From the NCBI RefSeq assembly GCF_008329985.2, contig NZ_CP038437.2:434001-498000 (forward strand): a DNA stretch of 64,000 bases, written 5' to 3'. The translations under genes were made by a program, and so were the position numbers. The notes beneath the pieces are model-generated. The model was not told the origin of the DNA and did not search any database. It was given only the letters and a program-made list of their open reading frames with translations. How positions within the stretch are numbered: position 1 is the first letter of the stretch; the number at the start of each line of letters is the position of its first letter. Shown in pieces: positions 54,133 through 63,635 of the stretch. The stretch comes from Halomonas binhaiensis (GTDB taxonomy: Bacteria; Pseudomonadota; Gammaproteobacteria; Pseudomonadales; Halomonadaceae).

Positions 54133-54364
54133 GAAAATCTGACTCCTGAAGGCGGATATCGAAAGTCGTTCTAAAAGGGAAGTCCTTGAAAGCGCGATCC
54201 TTGACGGTGCGTTTTTTCAAAGAGAAGCATGAAAGGGCTGGTTGAAACCAGTGATACTAGCCAGACAGCCGCACAGGTAAAGAGAAACGCTTGCGGGTAC
54301 ACTAGCCCATCCTGTCGCTCGATGTCTCGGGCGCCGTCCAACCCCGATCCGACGTGGAAACAGC

Positions 54365-54607
54365 ATGGCGCATCAACCTGCTTTTGACTCCCTGCGTATC
54401 TTGGCCATCGCCAGCCAGGCTATCGGTTTCATTCTGATTTTTGTATTGGGCTCGACTCTGGAATCTCCTCGCCCATGGCAAGGTGTGATCCTAGCTATCA
54501 TGATCAGTGTGGCTCTCGGAGTCGCCATAGTTCGCCGCTATCGTAGCAAGCGCTTGCAGAAAGAGCGCGACGAGCGCCGTGCCAGGTTGCTCGATGACAA
54601 TGAGTAG
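54365..54607 (+). CDS. Small two-helix membrane protein, function unknown
   Basis: It has 80 residues. Two hydrophobic segments lie at about residues 11-29 and 37-56, followed by a highly charged, Arg/Lys/Glu-rich tail (RRYRSKRLQKERDERRARLL) predicted to be cytoplasmic and helical. The ATG follows GTGGAAA, a modest ribosome binding site. It diverges from the redoxin gene with 232 nt between. I do not recognise the family. Confidence 0.65.
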   Translation: MAHQPAFDSLRILAIASQAIGFILIFVLGSTLESPRPWQGVILAIMISVALGVAIVRRYRSKRLQKERDERRARLLDDNE

Positions 54608-55460
54608 TGGGTCGGTGCTATCGGAGCCAGCACACACGTGATGTACCGGTGAAGAGAGTACGGCTTTGCCTCTGCTGGTTGTCCTCTCCATGCCCGCACC
54701 CGTCAGCATGGCTGTTTCATGCTATGCCGTGTTGCGGCATGTAGGACAACCCACAACAGTATTTCAATGAGGCACTGACACTTCGTGCTTGACCGATTCC
54801 TCGATCATGATGGCTTGTCAGTGAACTTCACCTTGCCAGGTCATTTCTAGCGTTCCTTTTCAGCAGTCTCAATGTCTGCTTCTTTCCTGCTTCCAGGTGT
54901 CTTCATGTGACTCTTTCCCTCTTGGTGCCTATCCCAAGATCGGTAAAGCATTTCGATAGCCATGGCTATTGCCCGTAATGTGCGCTTCACCTCCTAAATG
55001 TAGCATTTCATATCTTCCTATAAGCCATTTATTTCTATAGATGGTTTCGTTGTGTCTCGCTGTTTTGTGTTGATCTCACTGGCGTGATGGCAGTGTGATT
55101 TCTGGAATGGATTATTTTTAAAGATGTATTGGGAAATCATACTTTTGATGTGGGAAATTTCCGGCTTATTCCGGTTGAAGCTTACTGGGAGACTTTTATC
55201 GAAGTCCGCGCCGGAGTATCTGCTCAAAGCTGGATAATGACCTGCTTCAGGCTGGCTAATGAAGGGTGGACCTCGTTGATCTTGTATTAAAGGACAGACT
55301 CTTCACTGAGAGCAGGGAGCGTTGTCCTGTTACGAAAAATTGCTCGATTCAGGTGAGCCAAGTCTTTCGGTAATTATGCTGAAAGGCTTTTGATATCAAT
55401 ATTTTTCGGCTAGGGCATTGAGTCGCTGAAAGTATTAAAACCTATACCAAGAGGTTTTTC
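54608..55460. other. 853-nt AT-rich non-coding region upstream of the adhesin
   Basis: The largest gap in the window. A minus-strand open frame of 69 residues (55018-55227) lacks a convincing start and is not called. A small hairpin ATGCCG / CGGCAT lies near 54724-54740. No clear sigma70, sigma54 or CRP site was found. The length and AT-richness suggest a complex regulatory region for the adhesin, or remnants of transferred DNA. Confidence 0.5.
55437..55458 (+). promoter_or_regulatory. Hairpin sequestering the adhesin ribosome binding site
   Basis: AAAACCT (55437-55443) pairs with AGGTTTT (55452-55458) around an 8-nt loop, directly before the ATG at 55461. The ribosome binding site AAGAGG (55449-55454) is partly buried in the A/U-rich stem. 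This could give temperature- or factor-dependent translation, but a 7-bp stem could also be chance. Confidence 0.45.
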
Positions 55461-58400
55461 ATGGAAACATTGATTAAGCTTATCACCATCGCTAATCAGG
55501 ACCGCCAGCAGGTTTTCTCGACAAGTGACACTGTAGTTGTACAGCTTGCTGAACCCAGCGTGGTGCTTCTTCAAGAACCAATCAGCGATGCAATGCGTTT
55601 TGAACGCATGGACAATGACCTGCTTGTCTATAACGACAGCCGTACCATTCAACTGTCCCAGTTCTTTGCACAGGACTCCGTAGGCAATCTTGGTGAGCTT
55701 GTCGCGGGGGAAGCAGGTCAGGGAGCCTCTCGTGTAACCTTCAACAACCTGTCAGAAGCTCCTGCTCCCGGAGAAGCAGTCGAGCTGGTGGCGCAAGTTG
55801 CACCAATCTCGCTAGATGGCACCGTTATCGTCCGTGATACTACAGTGGACCTGGAAACCTCCGAACCGCCAGTTCCTTCTGATAGCGGTGATGATACTGC
55901 CAACGAACCGACAGTCACGATTATGACTCCCGTGTCTGATGATGACGTCATCAGTGCGGCTGAATATGGCCAGTCGCTATCAATCACCGGTACTTCCACT
56001 GGATTGGCAAAGGGAGATATCGTCACCGTCGTTATCGACGGTAACGAGTATCTGGCGGGTGTGCAGGCTGACGGTAGTTGGAGCGTGGTATTGCTGCCCG
56101 AAGTCACGCAACAGTTGTCAGCGGGAATCGTGGATATCACGGCCACTGCCGAGACAGCATCCGGTGATATCGTTGAAGACAGTCACAGCATCTTTGTCAT
56201 CATTGGTAGTGTGCAGGTCACCATTGACCCGATTGGTAGTGATGGCCAGCTCAATACTACAGAAATCACGTCACCGCTGATGGTAACCGGTTCTGCCACC
56301 AATGCTCCGAATGGTGGAACGGTCGTCCTGGAGTTGTTGGACCGTGAGTACATCGGTCAGATCGATGAAAACGGCAACTGGAGCGTGGAATTGCCAACGT
56401 CCCTTTGGGACCGTCTGGCAGATGGCGAGATCCATGTTACGGCAACAGTGACCAATGTCGAAGGTAACACCGGGCAGGCCGAGACCGACATCGAACTGGA
56501 TACTGTGATACCCACGGTGACGATCAATGAGGTTGCTGAAGATAATGTGGTCAATGCTGTCGAGCATGGACTGGCGCTCGAAGTCACTGGTTCGACCACG
56601 GGTCTTGAAGGCGGTGAAGTCATCACTGTCGAACTCAATGGCGAGAGCTATACCACTGTAGTGAATTCAGCAGGCAACTGGTCTGTGGTGGTACGTGCCA
56701 GTGACGTAGAAGCCTTGGCGGATGGCGATAACACGCTGAATGCGTCGGTGACGACGGCTGCAGGCAATACAGGATCGGGCAGCCATACCTTCAATGTGAA
56801 TACCTTCACGCCGACTCTGACCATCGATACACCGGTGGCGGGTGATGACATCATCAATAGGCTTGAGCTGGGATATCCCCTGGAGATTAGTGGTACCACG
56901 ACCGGCCAGAATGAAGGTGATGTGGTTACCATCGAGTTCAATGGCCGGATCTTCACTACCAACGTTGAGGCAGACGGAAGCTGGTACACCGGCATCTATA
57001 GCTCGGACATTGGTGATCTATCAGATGGCTTGCATGTCATCTCGGCGAGTGTCGAGAACGCTGTCGGGAACCGTGCCGAAGAAAGTCACGCCGTGATCGT
57101 CGACTCTACCGTGAAAGTGATTGATGTCGATATCGATACGATTGCGGGTGATGACAGCATCAATGCTACCGAGGCTGCCGCAGACATGACCATCACGGGC
57201 ATGGCCAAGGGCGCAGATGCGGGCGATTTTGTCATAGTGGATATCGGCGGCAACAAGTACTACGCCACGGTAGCCGAGGATGGCCGCTGGTCTACGAATG
57301 TGCCAGCCAGTACCTGGGACAGCATCGCAGATGGCTCTGTTGAAGTGACGGCATCCATCACCACCGACAACAGCGCAGGTAGCGAAACTCGCGAAGTGAT
57401 TCTGGATACGGTCGCGCCGACCCTGACGATCAACGCCATCGCCGAGGATGACATTGTCAATGCCATCGAGCATGAGCTGGCGCTGGAGATTGGAGGGACC
57501 GCCGGCGGGCTGGTCGGTGGTGAAGTTGTCAGTGTTGTCCTGAATGGCAAGGTCTATACCACGGCGGTGACCGAAGAGGGCACCTGGGAACTGAATGTCG
57601 GCGCCAAGGATGTCATGGCCCTGAGCGACGGTGATTATACCGTTACAGCCTCAGTGAGCGATGCCGCAGGTAACGAGGCCAATGCCGAGCACGACTTCAC
57701 TGTAGTGGCTGGTGGCGACAACCTGCTGACTCTGACTATTACTACCCCTGTGGCGGGCGATGATGTCATCAGCTCTGATGAGCGTGGCGAAGACCTGTCG
57801 ATCTCTGGTGTCAGCACCGGTCTGACTGAAGGCAGTGAAGTCGTCGTCAACCTGGATGGTGAAGCCTATACCACGGCCGTGGCAGCAGATGGCAGCTGGA
57901 GCCTTGTGGTTCCGGCAGACGTAGTGCTGGCAATGGCAAATGGCGTCGCGGTGATCGAAGCCAGTGCCGAAGACTCTATTGGCAATCGTGCTGAAGATAT
58001 CCACTACGTTGTGGTCCAGCCTATCGTCAAGATCATCAGCATTGATCCGATCGCAGAAGACAATATCGTCAATGCCGATGAAGCCACTCAAGATACGACC
58101 ATTACCGGTACAGTGACCCACGCTACTGAAGGCGATGCTGTCACTGTCTCTATCGGCGACACTGAATATGCTGGTGTCATCGCGGCTGATGGCAGCTGGT
58201 CTGTCGATGTTCCCGCCGATGCCTGGGCAGGCATTGCAGAAGGCACAGTTCCTGTGGTCGTCAGCCTGGACGATGGTACAGAACTCAACCAGGACGTGTT
58301 GCTGGATACCGTTGCACCTGAGGTGACGATTGATGCTATCGCCGCCGATGACATTATCAATGCTGCTGAGCATGGCGATGGCTTGACCGTAACAGGCTCG

Positions 58401-59006
58401 GCCACAGGCCTGGCGGGCGGTGAACAGGTCAACGTCAACATCAATGGCAAGGACTACACCGCAACAGCCGCCGCTGATGGCAGCTGGAAGCTGGATGTCC
58501 CGGTCGAGGATGTAGCAGCGCTGGCAGATGGCGACTACACCGTGACTGCCACGGTCGTGGATACTGCAGGCAACGAAGGCAGTGCACAGCGTGACTTCAG
58601 CGTAGTGGCTAGCGCTGACAGCCTGCCGACGGTGTCCATCGACACCATTGCCGGTGATGACATCGTCAATGCTGCTGAGCATGCACAGGCGCTGACAGTC
58701 ACCGGTACCACCACCAACCTGGCGGAAGGCGATGAAGTTCGCGTTGAACTCAACGGCCAGACCTATTCCGCAACGGTGGCCACCGATGGCAGCTGGTCAC
58801 TGGACGTTCCGGTCGAGAATGTTGCTGCTCTGGCGGATGGCGATTACACCGTGATCGCCACGGTGACCGATGCCACACGTGACTTTAGCAACGCCAGGGT
58901 ACTGCAGCTGGTCAGTGGATGTGGCGTCTGCGGACGTTGCCGCACTGGCGGATGGCGATTACACCGTGATTGCCACGGTGACCGATGCCGCGGGCAACGA
59001 AGGTAG
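55461..59006 (+). CDS. Adhesin fragment 1: BapA-like prefix plus about ten Ig-like units
   Basis: It has 1181 residues, of which 1-1138 follow the repeat pattern and the last 43 are out-of-frame sequence (rich in Cys and Arg) after the first junction. Residues 1-149 have no signal peptide, as expected for type I secretion, and end in an acidic linker (SEPPVPSDSGDDTANEP). Units 1-9 form three A-B-C triplets (see findings); unit 10 begins the homogenised array. The ATG is the only sensible start and follows AAGAGG within a small hairpin. Confidence 0.8.
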   Translation: METLIKLITIANQDRQQVFSTSDTVVVQLAEPSVVLLQEPISDAMRFERMDNDLLVYNDSRTIQLSQFFAQDSVGNLGELVAGEAGQGASRVTFNNLSEAPAPGEAVELVAQVAPISLDGTVIVRDTTVDLETSEPPVPSDSGDDTANEPTVTIMTPVSDDDVISAAEYGQSLSITGTSTGLAKGDIVTVVIDGNEYLAGVQADGSWSVVLLPEVTQQLSAGIVDITATAETASGDIVEDSHSIFVIIGSVQVTIDPIGSDGQLNTTEITSPLMVTGSATNAPNGGTVVLELLDREYIGQIDENGNWSVELPTSLWDRLADGEIHVTATVTNVEGNTGQAETDIELDTVIPTVTINEVAEDNVVNAVEHGLALEVTGSTTGLEGGEVITVELNGESYTTVVNSAGNWSVVVRASDVEALADGDNTLNASVTTAAGNTGSGSHTFNVNTFTPTLTIDTPVAGDDIINRLELGYPLEISGTTTGQNEGDVVTIEFNGRIFTTNVEADGSWYTGIYSSDIGDLSDGLHVISASVENAVGNRAEESHAVIVDSTVKVIDVDIDTIAGDDSINATEAAADMTITGMAKGADAGDFVIVDIGGNKYYATVAEDGRWSTNVPASTWDSIADGSVEVTASITTDNSAGSETREVILDTVAPTLTINAIAEDDIVNAIEHELALEIGGTAGGLVGGEVVSVVLNGKVYTTAVTEEGTWELNVGAKDVMALSDGDYTVTASVSDAAGNEANAEHDFTVVAGGDNLLTLTITTPVAGDDVISSDERGEDLSISGVSTGLTEGSEVVVNLDGEAYTTAVAADGSWSLVVPADVVLAMANGVAVIEASAEDSIGNRAEDIHYVVVQPIVKIISIDPIAEDNIVNADEATQDTTITGTVTHATEGDAVTVSIGDTEYAGVIAADGSWSVDVPADAWAGIAEGTVPVVVSLDDGTELNQDVLLDTVAPEVTIDAIAADDIINAAEHGDGLTVTGSATGLAGGEQVNVNINGKDYTATAAADGSWKLDVPVEDVAALADGDYTVTATVVDTAGNEGSAQRDFSVVASADSLPTVSIDTIAGDDIVNAAEHAQALTVTGTTTNLAEGDEVRVELNGQTYSATVATDGSWSLDVPVENVAALADGDYTVIATVTDATRDFSNARVLQLVSGCGVCGRCRTGGWRLHRDCHGDRCRGQRR

Positions 59007-62000
59007 CGCACAGCGTGACTTCAACGTTGCGGCCAGCGCTGACAGTCTGCCGACGGTGGCCATCGATAGCATTGCCGGTGATGACATCGTCAATGCTGCC
59101 GAGCATGAGCAGGCGTTGTCGGTTTCTGGTGCGACCACCAACCTGGCGGAAGGTGATGAAGTTCGCGTTGAACTCAACGGCCAGACCTATTCCGCAACGG
59201 TGGCCGCTGATGGCAGCTGGTCAGTGGATGTGGCGGCTGCGGATGTTGCTGCACTGGCGGATGGCGATTACACCGTGACTGCCACGGTGACCGATGCCGC
59301 GGGCAACGAAGGTAGCGCACAGCGTGACTTTAGCGTAGCAGCCAGCGCAAACAGCCTGCCGACGGTGGCCATCGACACCATTGCTGGTGACGACATCATC
59401 AATGCTGCTGAACATGAGCAGGCTCTTACCATCTCCGGTACAACCACCAACCTGGTGGCAGGTGACAAGGTCAACGTCGAGCTGAATGGCAACGCCTACG
59501 AAGCCACCGTTGCCACTGATGGCAGCTGGTCAGTGGATGTGGCGGCTGCGGACGTTCACCGTCAGCGGTAGTGCTGAAGGGGTTCCTGCTGGTGGCAAGG
59601 TCAACGTCGAGCTCAATGGCAACGCTTACGAGGCCACCGTTGCCGATGACGGCACTTGGTCAGTGGACGTAGCGGCTGCGGACGTTGCCGCGCTGGCAGA
59701 TGGCGACTACATCGTGATCGCCACGGCGACCGACGCTGCAGGCAACACAGGTACCGATCAGCGTGACTTCAGTGTCGCAGCCAGTACTGACAGCCTGCCG
59801 GGTGTCTCCATCGCTACCATCGCTGGCGATGACATCGTCAATGCTACCGAGCATGATCAGGCACTGACCATCTCCGGTACCACCACCAATCAGGTGGCAG
59901 GTGACAAGGTCAACGTCGAGCTGAATGGCAACGCCTACGAGGCCACCGTTGCCGCTGACGGCACCTGGTCAGTGGATGTAGCGGCTGCGGACGTTGCTGC
60001 ACTGGCAGATGGCGACTACACCGTGATGGCTACGGTGACCGATGCTGCGGGTAACGAAGGTACCGATCAGCGTGACTTCAGTGTTGTTGCCAGTGCTGAC
60101 AACCTGCCGACGCTGGAAATTACCGGGCCGCTGGCTGGTGACGACATCATCAATGCCACCGAGCAGGAGCAGGCGCTGACCGTCTCTGGTACTTCTACCA
60201 AGCTGGAGGCAGGTGACAGGGTCAACGTCGAGCTGAATGGCAACGCCTACGAGGCCACCGTTGCCGCTGATGGCACCTGGTCAGTGGATGTAGCGGCTGT
60301 GGACGTTGCTGCACTGGCAGATGGCGACTACACCGTGACCGCCAAGGCGACGGATGCGGCAGGCAATATGGCGGAAGCGGACCATCAGGTCACGGTTGAT
60401 GTCACTGCACCAGTACGCGTCGCTACTATCACTGGTATCACTGAAGATACCGGTATCGCAGGCGACTATATCACCAGCGACTCTCGTCCGGTGATTTCGG
60501 GTGGTACCGGAGGCGCAGCTCCGTATCCTGATATCCGAGTCGAGGTCAGTCTCGATGGTGGTAAGACCTGGCAGACGGCTTCCACACCTGAGCCGGATGG
60601 CTACTGGGAGTTTGCGGTCGAGCAGGACCTGGCGGATGGTCAGTATGAGGTCATGGCACGTCTGACCGATGCGGCGGGTAACTCGAGCGCGCCAGACACG
60701 GTGACCATGACAGTAGATACGGTGACCCCCACCGTGACCATCGACGCCCTGGCTGGCGATGATGTGATCAATGCTACCGAGCATGGCCAAGGTCTGGAGG
60801 TCACCGGTACGACCACCGATCTGGCAGAAGGCGATAAAGTCAGCATTGAGCTCAATGGCAAGTCCTACGAGGCAGACGTTGCCGGCGATGGTAGCTGGTC
60901 ACTGGATGTACCGGCCGAGGATGTTGCCGCACTGGCAGATGGTGATTACACCGTGACTGCTTCAGTGAGCGATGTTGCCGGCAACGACAGCAGTGCACAG
61001 CGTGACTTCAGCGTGGTCGCCAGCACTGACAGCCTGCCAGGGGTATCTATCGGTACCATCGCTGGTGATGACATCGTCAATGCTTCCGAGCATGACCAGG
61101 CACTGACCGTCTCCGGTATGACCACCAATTTCCCTGAAGGTGGCAAGGTCGATATCGACTTCAATGGCAAGGCCTACGAGGCAACCGTTGCCGCTGATGG
61201 CAGTTGGTCAGTGGATGTAGCGGCTGCGGATGTTGCTGCGCTAGAGGATGGCAGCTATACCGTGGTCGCTACGGTGACCGACGCTGCAGGCAACGAAGGC
61301 CGCGATGAGCGTGACTTTAGCGTCACGGCCAGTGCAGACAGCCTGCCGACATTGGCCATCGATACCATTGCTGGTGATGACATCGTTGATGCTGCTGAGC
61401 ATGGTCAGGCGCTGACGGTCTCTGGTACGAGCACCAACCTGCCGCAAGGCGACAGGGTTAACGTCGAGCTCAATGGCAAGGCCTACACCGCAACAGTGGC
61501 TGCCGATGGTAGCTGGTCAGTGGATGTTGCCAGTGCAGACGTTGCCGCCCTGGCTGATGGCGACTACACCGTGAAGGCCACGGCGACGGATGCTGCGGGC
61601 AACGAGGCGACGGCACAGCATGACTTCAGTGTTGCGGCCAGTGTCCCGACGGTGACGATTGTTGGGCCGATCGCCGGCGATGACATCATCAGTACCGTAG
61701 AGCATGATCAGGCACTGGCGGTCGATGGAACGGCGACAGGAGTTGCACCGGGTACCATCGTTCGCGTAGAGATTGTTGGTGTTCCCAACTCCACCTATCT
61801 TGGCCTCGTAAAAGAGGATGGCAGCTTCCGCATCGGTATTGCAGGCGAATACGTCTCCATGCTGCAGGATGGTAAGGCGCAAGTCCGTGCCTGGGCCACC
61901 AATGACCTGGGCAATACCGGGGAAGGCTTCTATGAGTTTGACGTCGTTACCGGTTCACTACCTGTCACCATCGATATGGTTACTGGGGATGACGTTGTCG

Positions 62001-62865
62001 ACTCCACTGAAGCGGCTTCAGCAGTGACGGTGACAGGTTCTGTCATCAACGCTGCCGCCGGCGACGAGGTTGTCATGAAGGTGGGTGGTGACACCTACAC
62101 CGGTGTCGTGAATGAAGATGGCACAACCTGGAGCGTGGATATTGATCCCGTCACCTGGAGCCACTTCAAGGACACCGACATCGATGTCAATGTCACGGTG
62201 ACCAACGCCCAGGGCAACAGCGGTTCTGCTGTTCGTACGGTGGGCCTCGATATCTCTACCCCGGTCATCTATTTCGATACGATCGCGGAAGATGACATCG
62301 TCAATGCTTCTGAACATGCTAAGGACCTGGCAATTGGTGGTTCGGTCCTTGGACTTGATGGTGGTGAGACGATGTATGTCGAGCTCAACGGCAAGACCTA
62401 CACCACCACGGCAACAGCAGATGGGCGCTGGACGTTGAATGTGCCGGCGGCAGATGTGTCCGCCCTGGCGGATGGTAACCACACGATCTCTGCCAGCGTG
62501 ACCGAAGAGGCCGGTAATACCGGAACTGCCTCGCACGACTTCAGTGTCGATACCGTTCTGCCGACACTGACGGTCACGGAAGGTGTAACACGCAGTGGTG
62601 ACAACATTGTCACGCCTGACGAGCACGGCACGAACCTGGAAGTCTTCGGTACTTCCACAGGGCTGGATCACGACTTCGTCTATCTGGAGATTGCTGGCTT
62701 CACCTACAACATCCAGACATTCGATGATGGCACCTGGGGCATCGTGACTCGTAGGGCCGACATGGCCACGCTGACGGATGGCACGTACGAGATCAAGCTC
62801 CACGCCACCAACGACGTGGGCAACGTAGCCGAGACCTCGGTCGAGCTGGTGGTTGATGCGGGTGT
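55908..62865 (+). repeat. Tandem array of about 23 Ig-like units (~300 nt each)
   Basis: Units are about 98-103 residues. Units 1-9 (55908 to about 58616) repeat as A-B-C triplets of about 900 nt. The block at about 58617-61641 is made of nearly identical C-like units with long shared DNA words (for example GTCAACGTCGAGCT and GGCAGCTGGTCAGTGGATGT), interrupted by one divergent unit. The A-B-C order returns at 61642-62553. Both frame breaks lie in the homogenised block. Confidence 0.8.
58870..59571 (+). CDS. Adhesin fragment 2: middle Ig-like units in the second frame
   Basis: This 233-residue stretch is homologous repeat sequence only from about 58906, where GSWSVDV-type reading resumes (as CSWSVDVASADV). 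It holds about two full Ig-like units and stops at TAG 59569-59571 after a second out-of-frame junction. It has no ribosome binding site and would not be made by itself. It is listed because it shows where the adhesin frame runs. Confidence 0.6.
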   Translation: MPHVTLATPGYCSWSVDVASADVAALADGDYTVIATVTDAAGNEGSAQRDFNVAASADSLPTVAIDSIAGDDIVNAAEHEQALSVSGATTNLAEGDEVRVELNGQTYSATVAADGSWSVDVAAADVAALADGDYTVTATVTDAAGNEGSAQRDFSVAASANSLPTVAIDTIAGDDIINAAEHEQALTISGTTTNLVAGDKVNVELNGNAYEATVATDGSWSVDVAAADVHRQR

Positions 62866-63361
62866 GCCGTCGCTTCAGTTGTTGTCGACTGAAGCTCAGG
62901 ATAGTGCGGTGGTCGACGACCAGGCTGTTGCTGGCTCGGTGGAGGATGACACCCTGGAAAGCACTCAGGCTGATGAACACTTCACTATCGGCAATGGCGG
63001 CCATGACTCCGTGGTATATCACCTGCTGGATGCAGCCGATGCCACCGGTGGCAATGGTGCAGATCGTATCAGCGGCTTCACGGTAGGTGATGGCAACAAT
63101 ACCGCAGATGCTGATCGTATCGATCTGAGTGAGTTGCTCGCTGAGCGTCGTTCGACGGAAGGCAGCGATGGTGCCGAGACGACAGAGGCGGGAGATCTCA
63201 GTGACTACCTGAGCGTTACCGTGAAGGGCAGCGATACCGAGATTGCCATTGACCGTGATGGTGCCGGCTCCACTCACGAGATGACGACTGTCGTGACGCT
63301 CTCTGGCGTTCAGACCGACCTGGCAACCTTGCTGGCGAATCATCAGCTGGTTGTCAGCTAA
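59486..63361 (+). CDS. Adhesin fragment 3: Ig-like units and type I secretion signal
   Basis: It has 1291 residues; the first 22 are a shadow frame and true repeat reading begins at about 59552 (TFTVSGSAEGVPAGGKVNVE). About ten Ig-like units follow, including one divergent unit and a final A-B-C triplet (61642-62553). The last 120 residues form the type I secretion C-terminal target domain (DRIDLSELL, GDLSDYLSVTVKGSDTEIAI, VVTLSGVQTDLATLL). Without fragments 1 and 2 it has no start signal. A strong terminator follows 31 nt after the stop. Confidence 0.75.
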   Translation: MATPTKPPLPLMAAGQWMWRLRTFTVSGSAEGVPAGGKVNVELNGNAYEATVADDGTWSVDVAAADVAALADGDYIVIATATDAAGNTGTDQRDFSVAASTDSLPGVSIATIAGDDIVNATEHDQALTISGTTTNQVAGDKVNVELNGNAYEATVAADGTWSVDVAAADVAALADGDYTVMATVTDAAGNEGTDQRDFSVVASADNLPTLEITGPLAGDDIINATEQEQALTVSGTSTKLEAGDRVNVELNGNAYEATVAADGTWSVDVAAVDVAALADGDYTVTAKATDAAGNMAEADHQVTVDVTAPVRVATITGITEDTGIAGDYITSDSRPVISGGTGGAAPYPDIRVEVSLDGGKTWQTASTPEPDGYWEFAVEQDLADGQYEVMARLTDAAGNSSAPDTVTMTVDTVTPTVTIDALAGDDVINATEHGQGLEVTGTTTDLAEGDKVSIELNGKSYEADVAGDGSWSLDVPAEDVAALADGDYTVTASVSDVAGNDSSAQRDFSVVASTDSLPGVSIGTIAGDDIVNASEHDQALTVSGMTTNFPEGGKVDIDFNGKAYEATVAADGSWSVDVAAADVAALEDGSYTVVATVTDAAGNEGRDERDFSVTASADSLPTLAIDTIAGDDIVDAAEHGQALTVSGTSTNLPQGDRVNVELNGKAYTATVAADGSWSVDVASADVAALADGDYTVKATATDAAGNEATAQHDFSVAASVPTVTIVGPIAGDDIISTVEHDQALAVDGTATGVAPGTIVRVEIVGVPNSTYLGLVKEDGSFRIGIAGEYVSMLQDGKAQVRAWATNDLGNTGEGFYEFDVVTGSLPVTIDMVTGDDVVDSTEAASAVTVTGSVINAAAGDEVVMKVGGDTYTGVVNEDGTTWSVDIDPVTWSHFKDTDIDVNVTVTNAQGNSGSAVRTVGLDISTPVIYFDTIAEDDIVNASEHAKDLAIGGSVLGLDGGETMYVELNGKTYTTTATADGRWTLNVPAADVSALADGNHTISASVTEEAGNTGTASHDFSVDTVLPTLTVTEGVTRSGDNIVTPDEHGTNLEVFGTSTGLDHDFVYLEIAGFTYNIQTFDDGTWGIVTRRADMATLTDGTYEIKLHATNDVGNVAETSVELVVDAGVPSLQLLSTEAQDSAVVDDQAVAGSVEDDTLESTQADEHFTIGNGGHDSVVYHLLDAADATGGNGADRISGFTVGDGNNTADADRIDLSELLAERRSTEGSDGAETTEAGDLSDYLSVTVKGSDTEIAIDRDGAGSTHEMTTVVTLSGVQTDLATLLANHQLVVS

Positions 63362-63392
63362 TTTAGCCATTGACGAGTTTGTCAGTAGTTTC

Positions 63393-63418
63393 AAGGGGAC
63401 CTTCGGGTCCCCTTTTTT
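63393..63418 (+). terminator. Intrinsic terminator of the adhesin gene
   Basis: A 9-bp stem AAGGGGACC / GGTCCCCTT with a C(UUCG)G tetraloop, followed by further T, 31 nt after the stop codon. Confidence 0.93.
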
Positions 63419-63553
63419 GTCTGCTGTTCAGCGTTTTTGCTGCTCTGGTTGTTGTCAGATGGAAGTCAATTAGATGACGCTAGCCTTCTATCCTATTGAT
63501 TTCTTTCACTCACATTGGGCTATGGGAGCTGGTTGGAGGATTCAGGCCTGAAA

Positions 63554-63571
63554 ATGTCATCTATCTGACAT
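63554..63571 (+). promoter_or_regulatory. Pho box before phnC
   Basis: ATGTCAT-CTAT-CTGACAT: two 7-nt repeats each matching the PhoB half-site CTGTCAT at six of seven positions with the correct 4-nt spacer, 64 nt before the phnC ATG. A TTGTCTAGACAA palindrome overlaps its end (63571-63582). It predicts induction under phosphate starvation. Confidence 0.75.
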
Positions 63572-63635
63572 TGTCTAGACAACTGGGCTTCACATTCATC
63601 ACTGACACTGGCGTCAATCAAAGAGGAGAGACGTC

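Larger units (their letters stand above)
55461..63361 (+). pseudogene. Giant BapA-like type I secreted repeat adhesin, frame broken twice
   Basis: As read, one gene of about 2,630 codons spans three frames. The N-terminal 149 residues resemble the BapA prefix domain. Then come about 23 Ig-like units of roughly 100 residues each (consensus TIAGDDIVNAAEH ... VELNG ... DGSWSVDV ... ADGDYTVTATVTDAAGN). One divergent Ig-like unit (ITEDTGIAGDYITSDSRPVI) lies at about 60400-60720. The C-terminus (VDRISGFTVGD-like, then a YLSV ... DTEIAIDRDG ... VVTLSGV pattern) is a type I secretion target. The frame shifts at 58875-58905 and again near 59553-59560, both inside nearly identical repeats. Each junction drops part of a repeat. 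This is either a real inactivated biofilm adhesin or an assembly/sequencing error in repeats. No type I exporter genes are in the window. Confidence 0.75.

Noticed and set aside
55908..62865. Regular repeats considered as a CRISPR array
   Set aside because: Period about 300 nt and fully coding Ig-like units; no short repeats with unique spacers.
62018..63394. 458-residue open frame antisense to the adhesin 3' end
   Set aside because: Shadow of the repeat gene; repeats make long antisense frames on their own.
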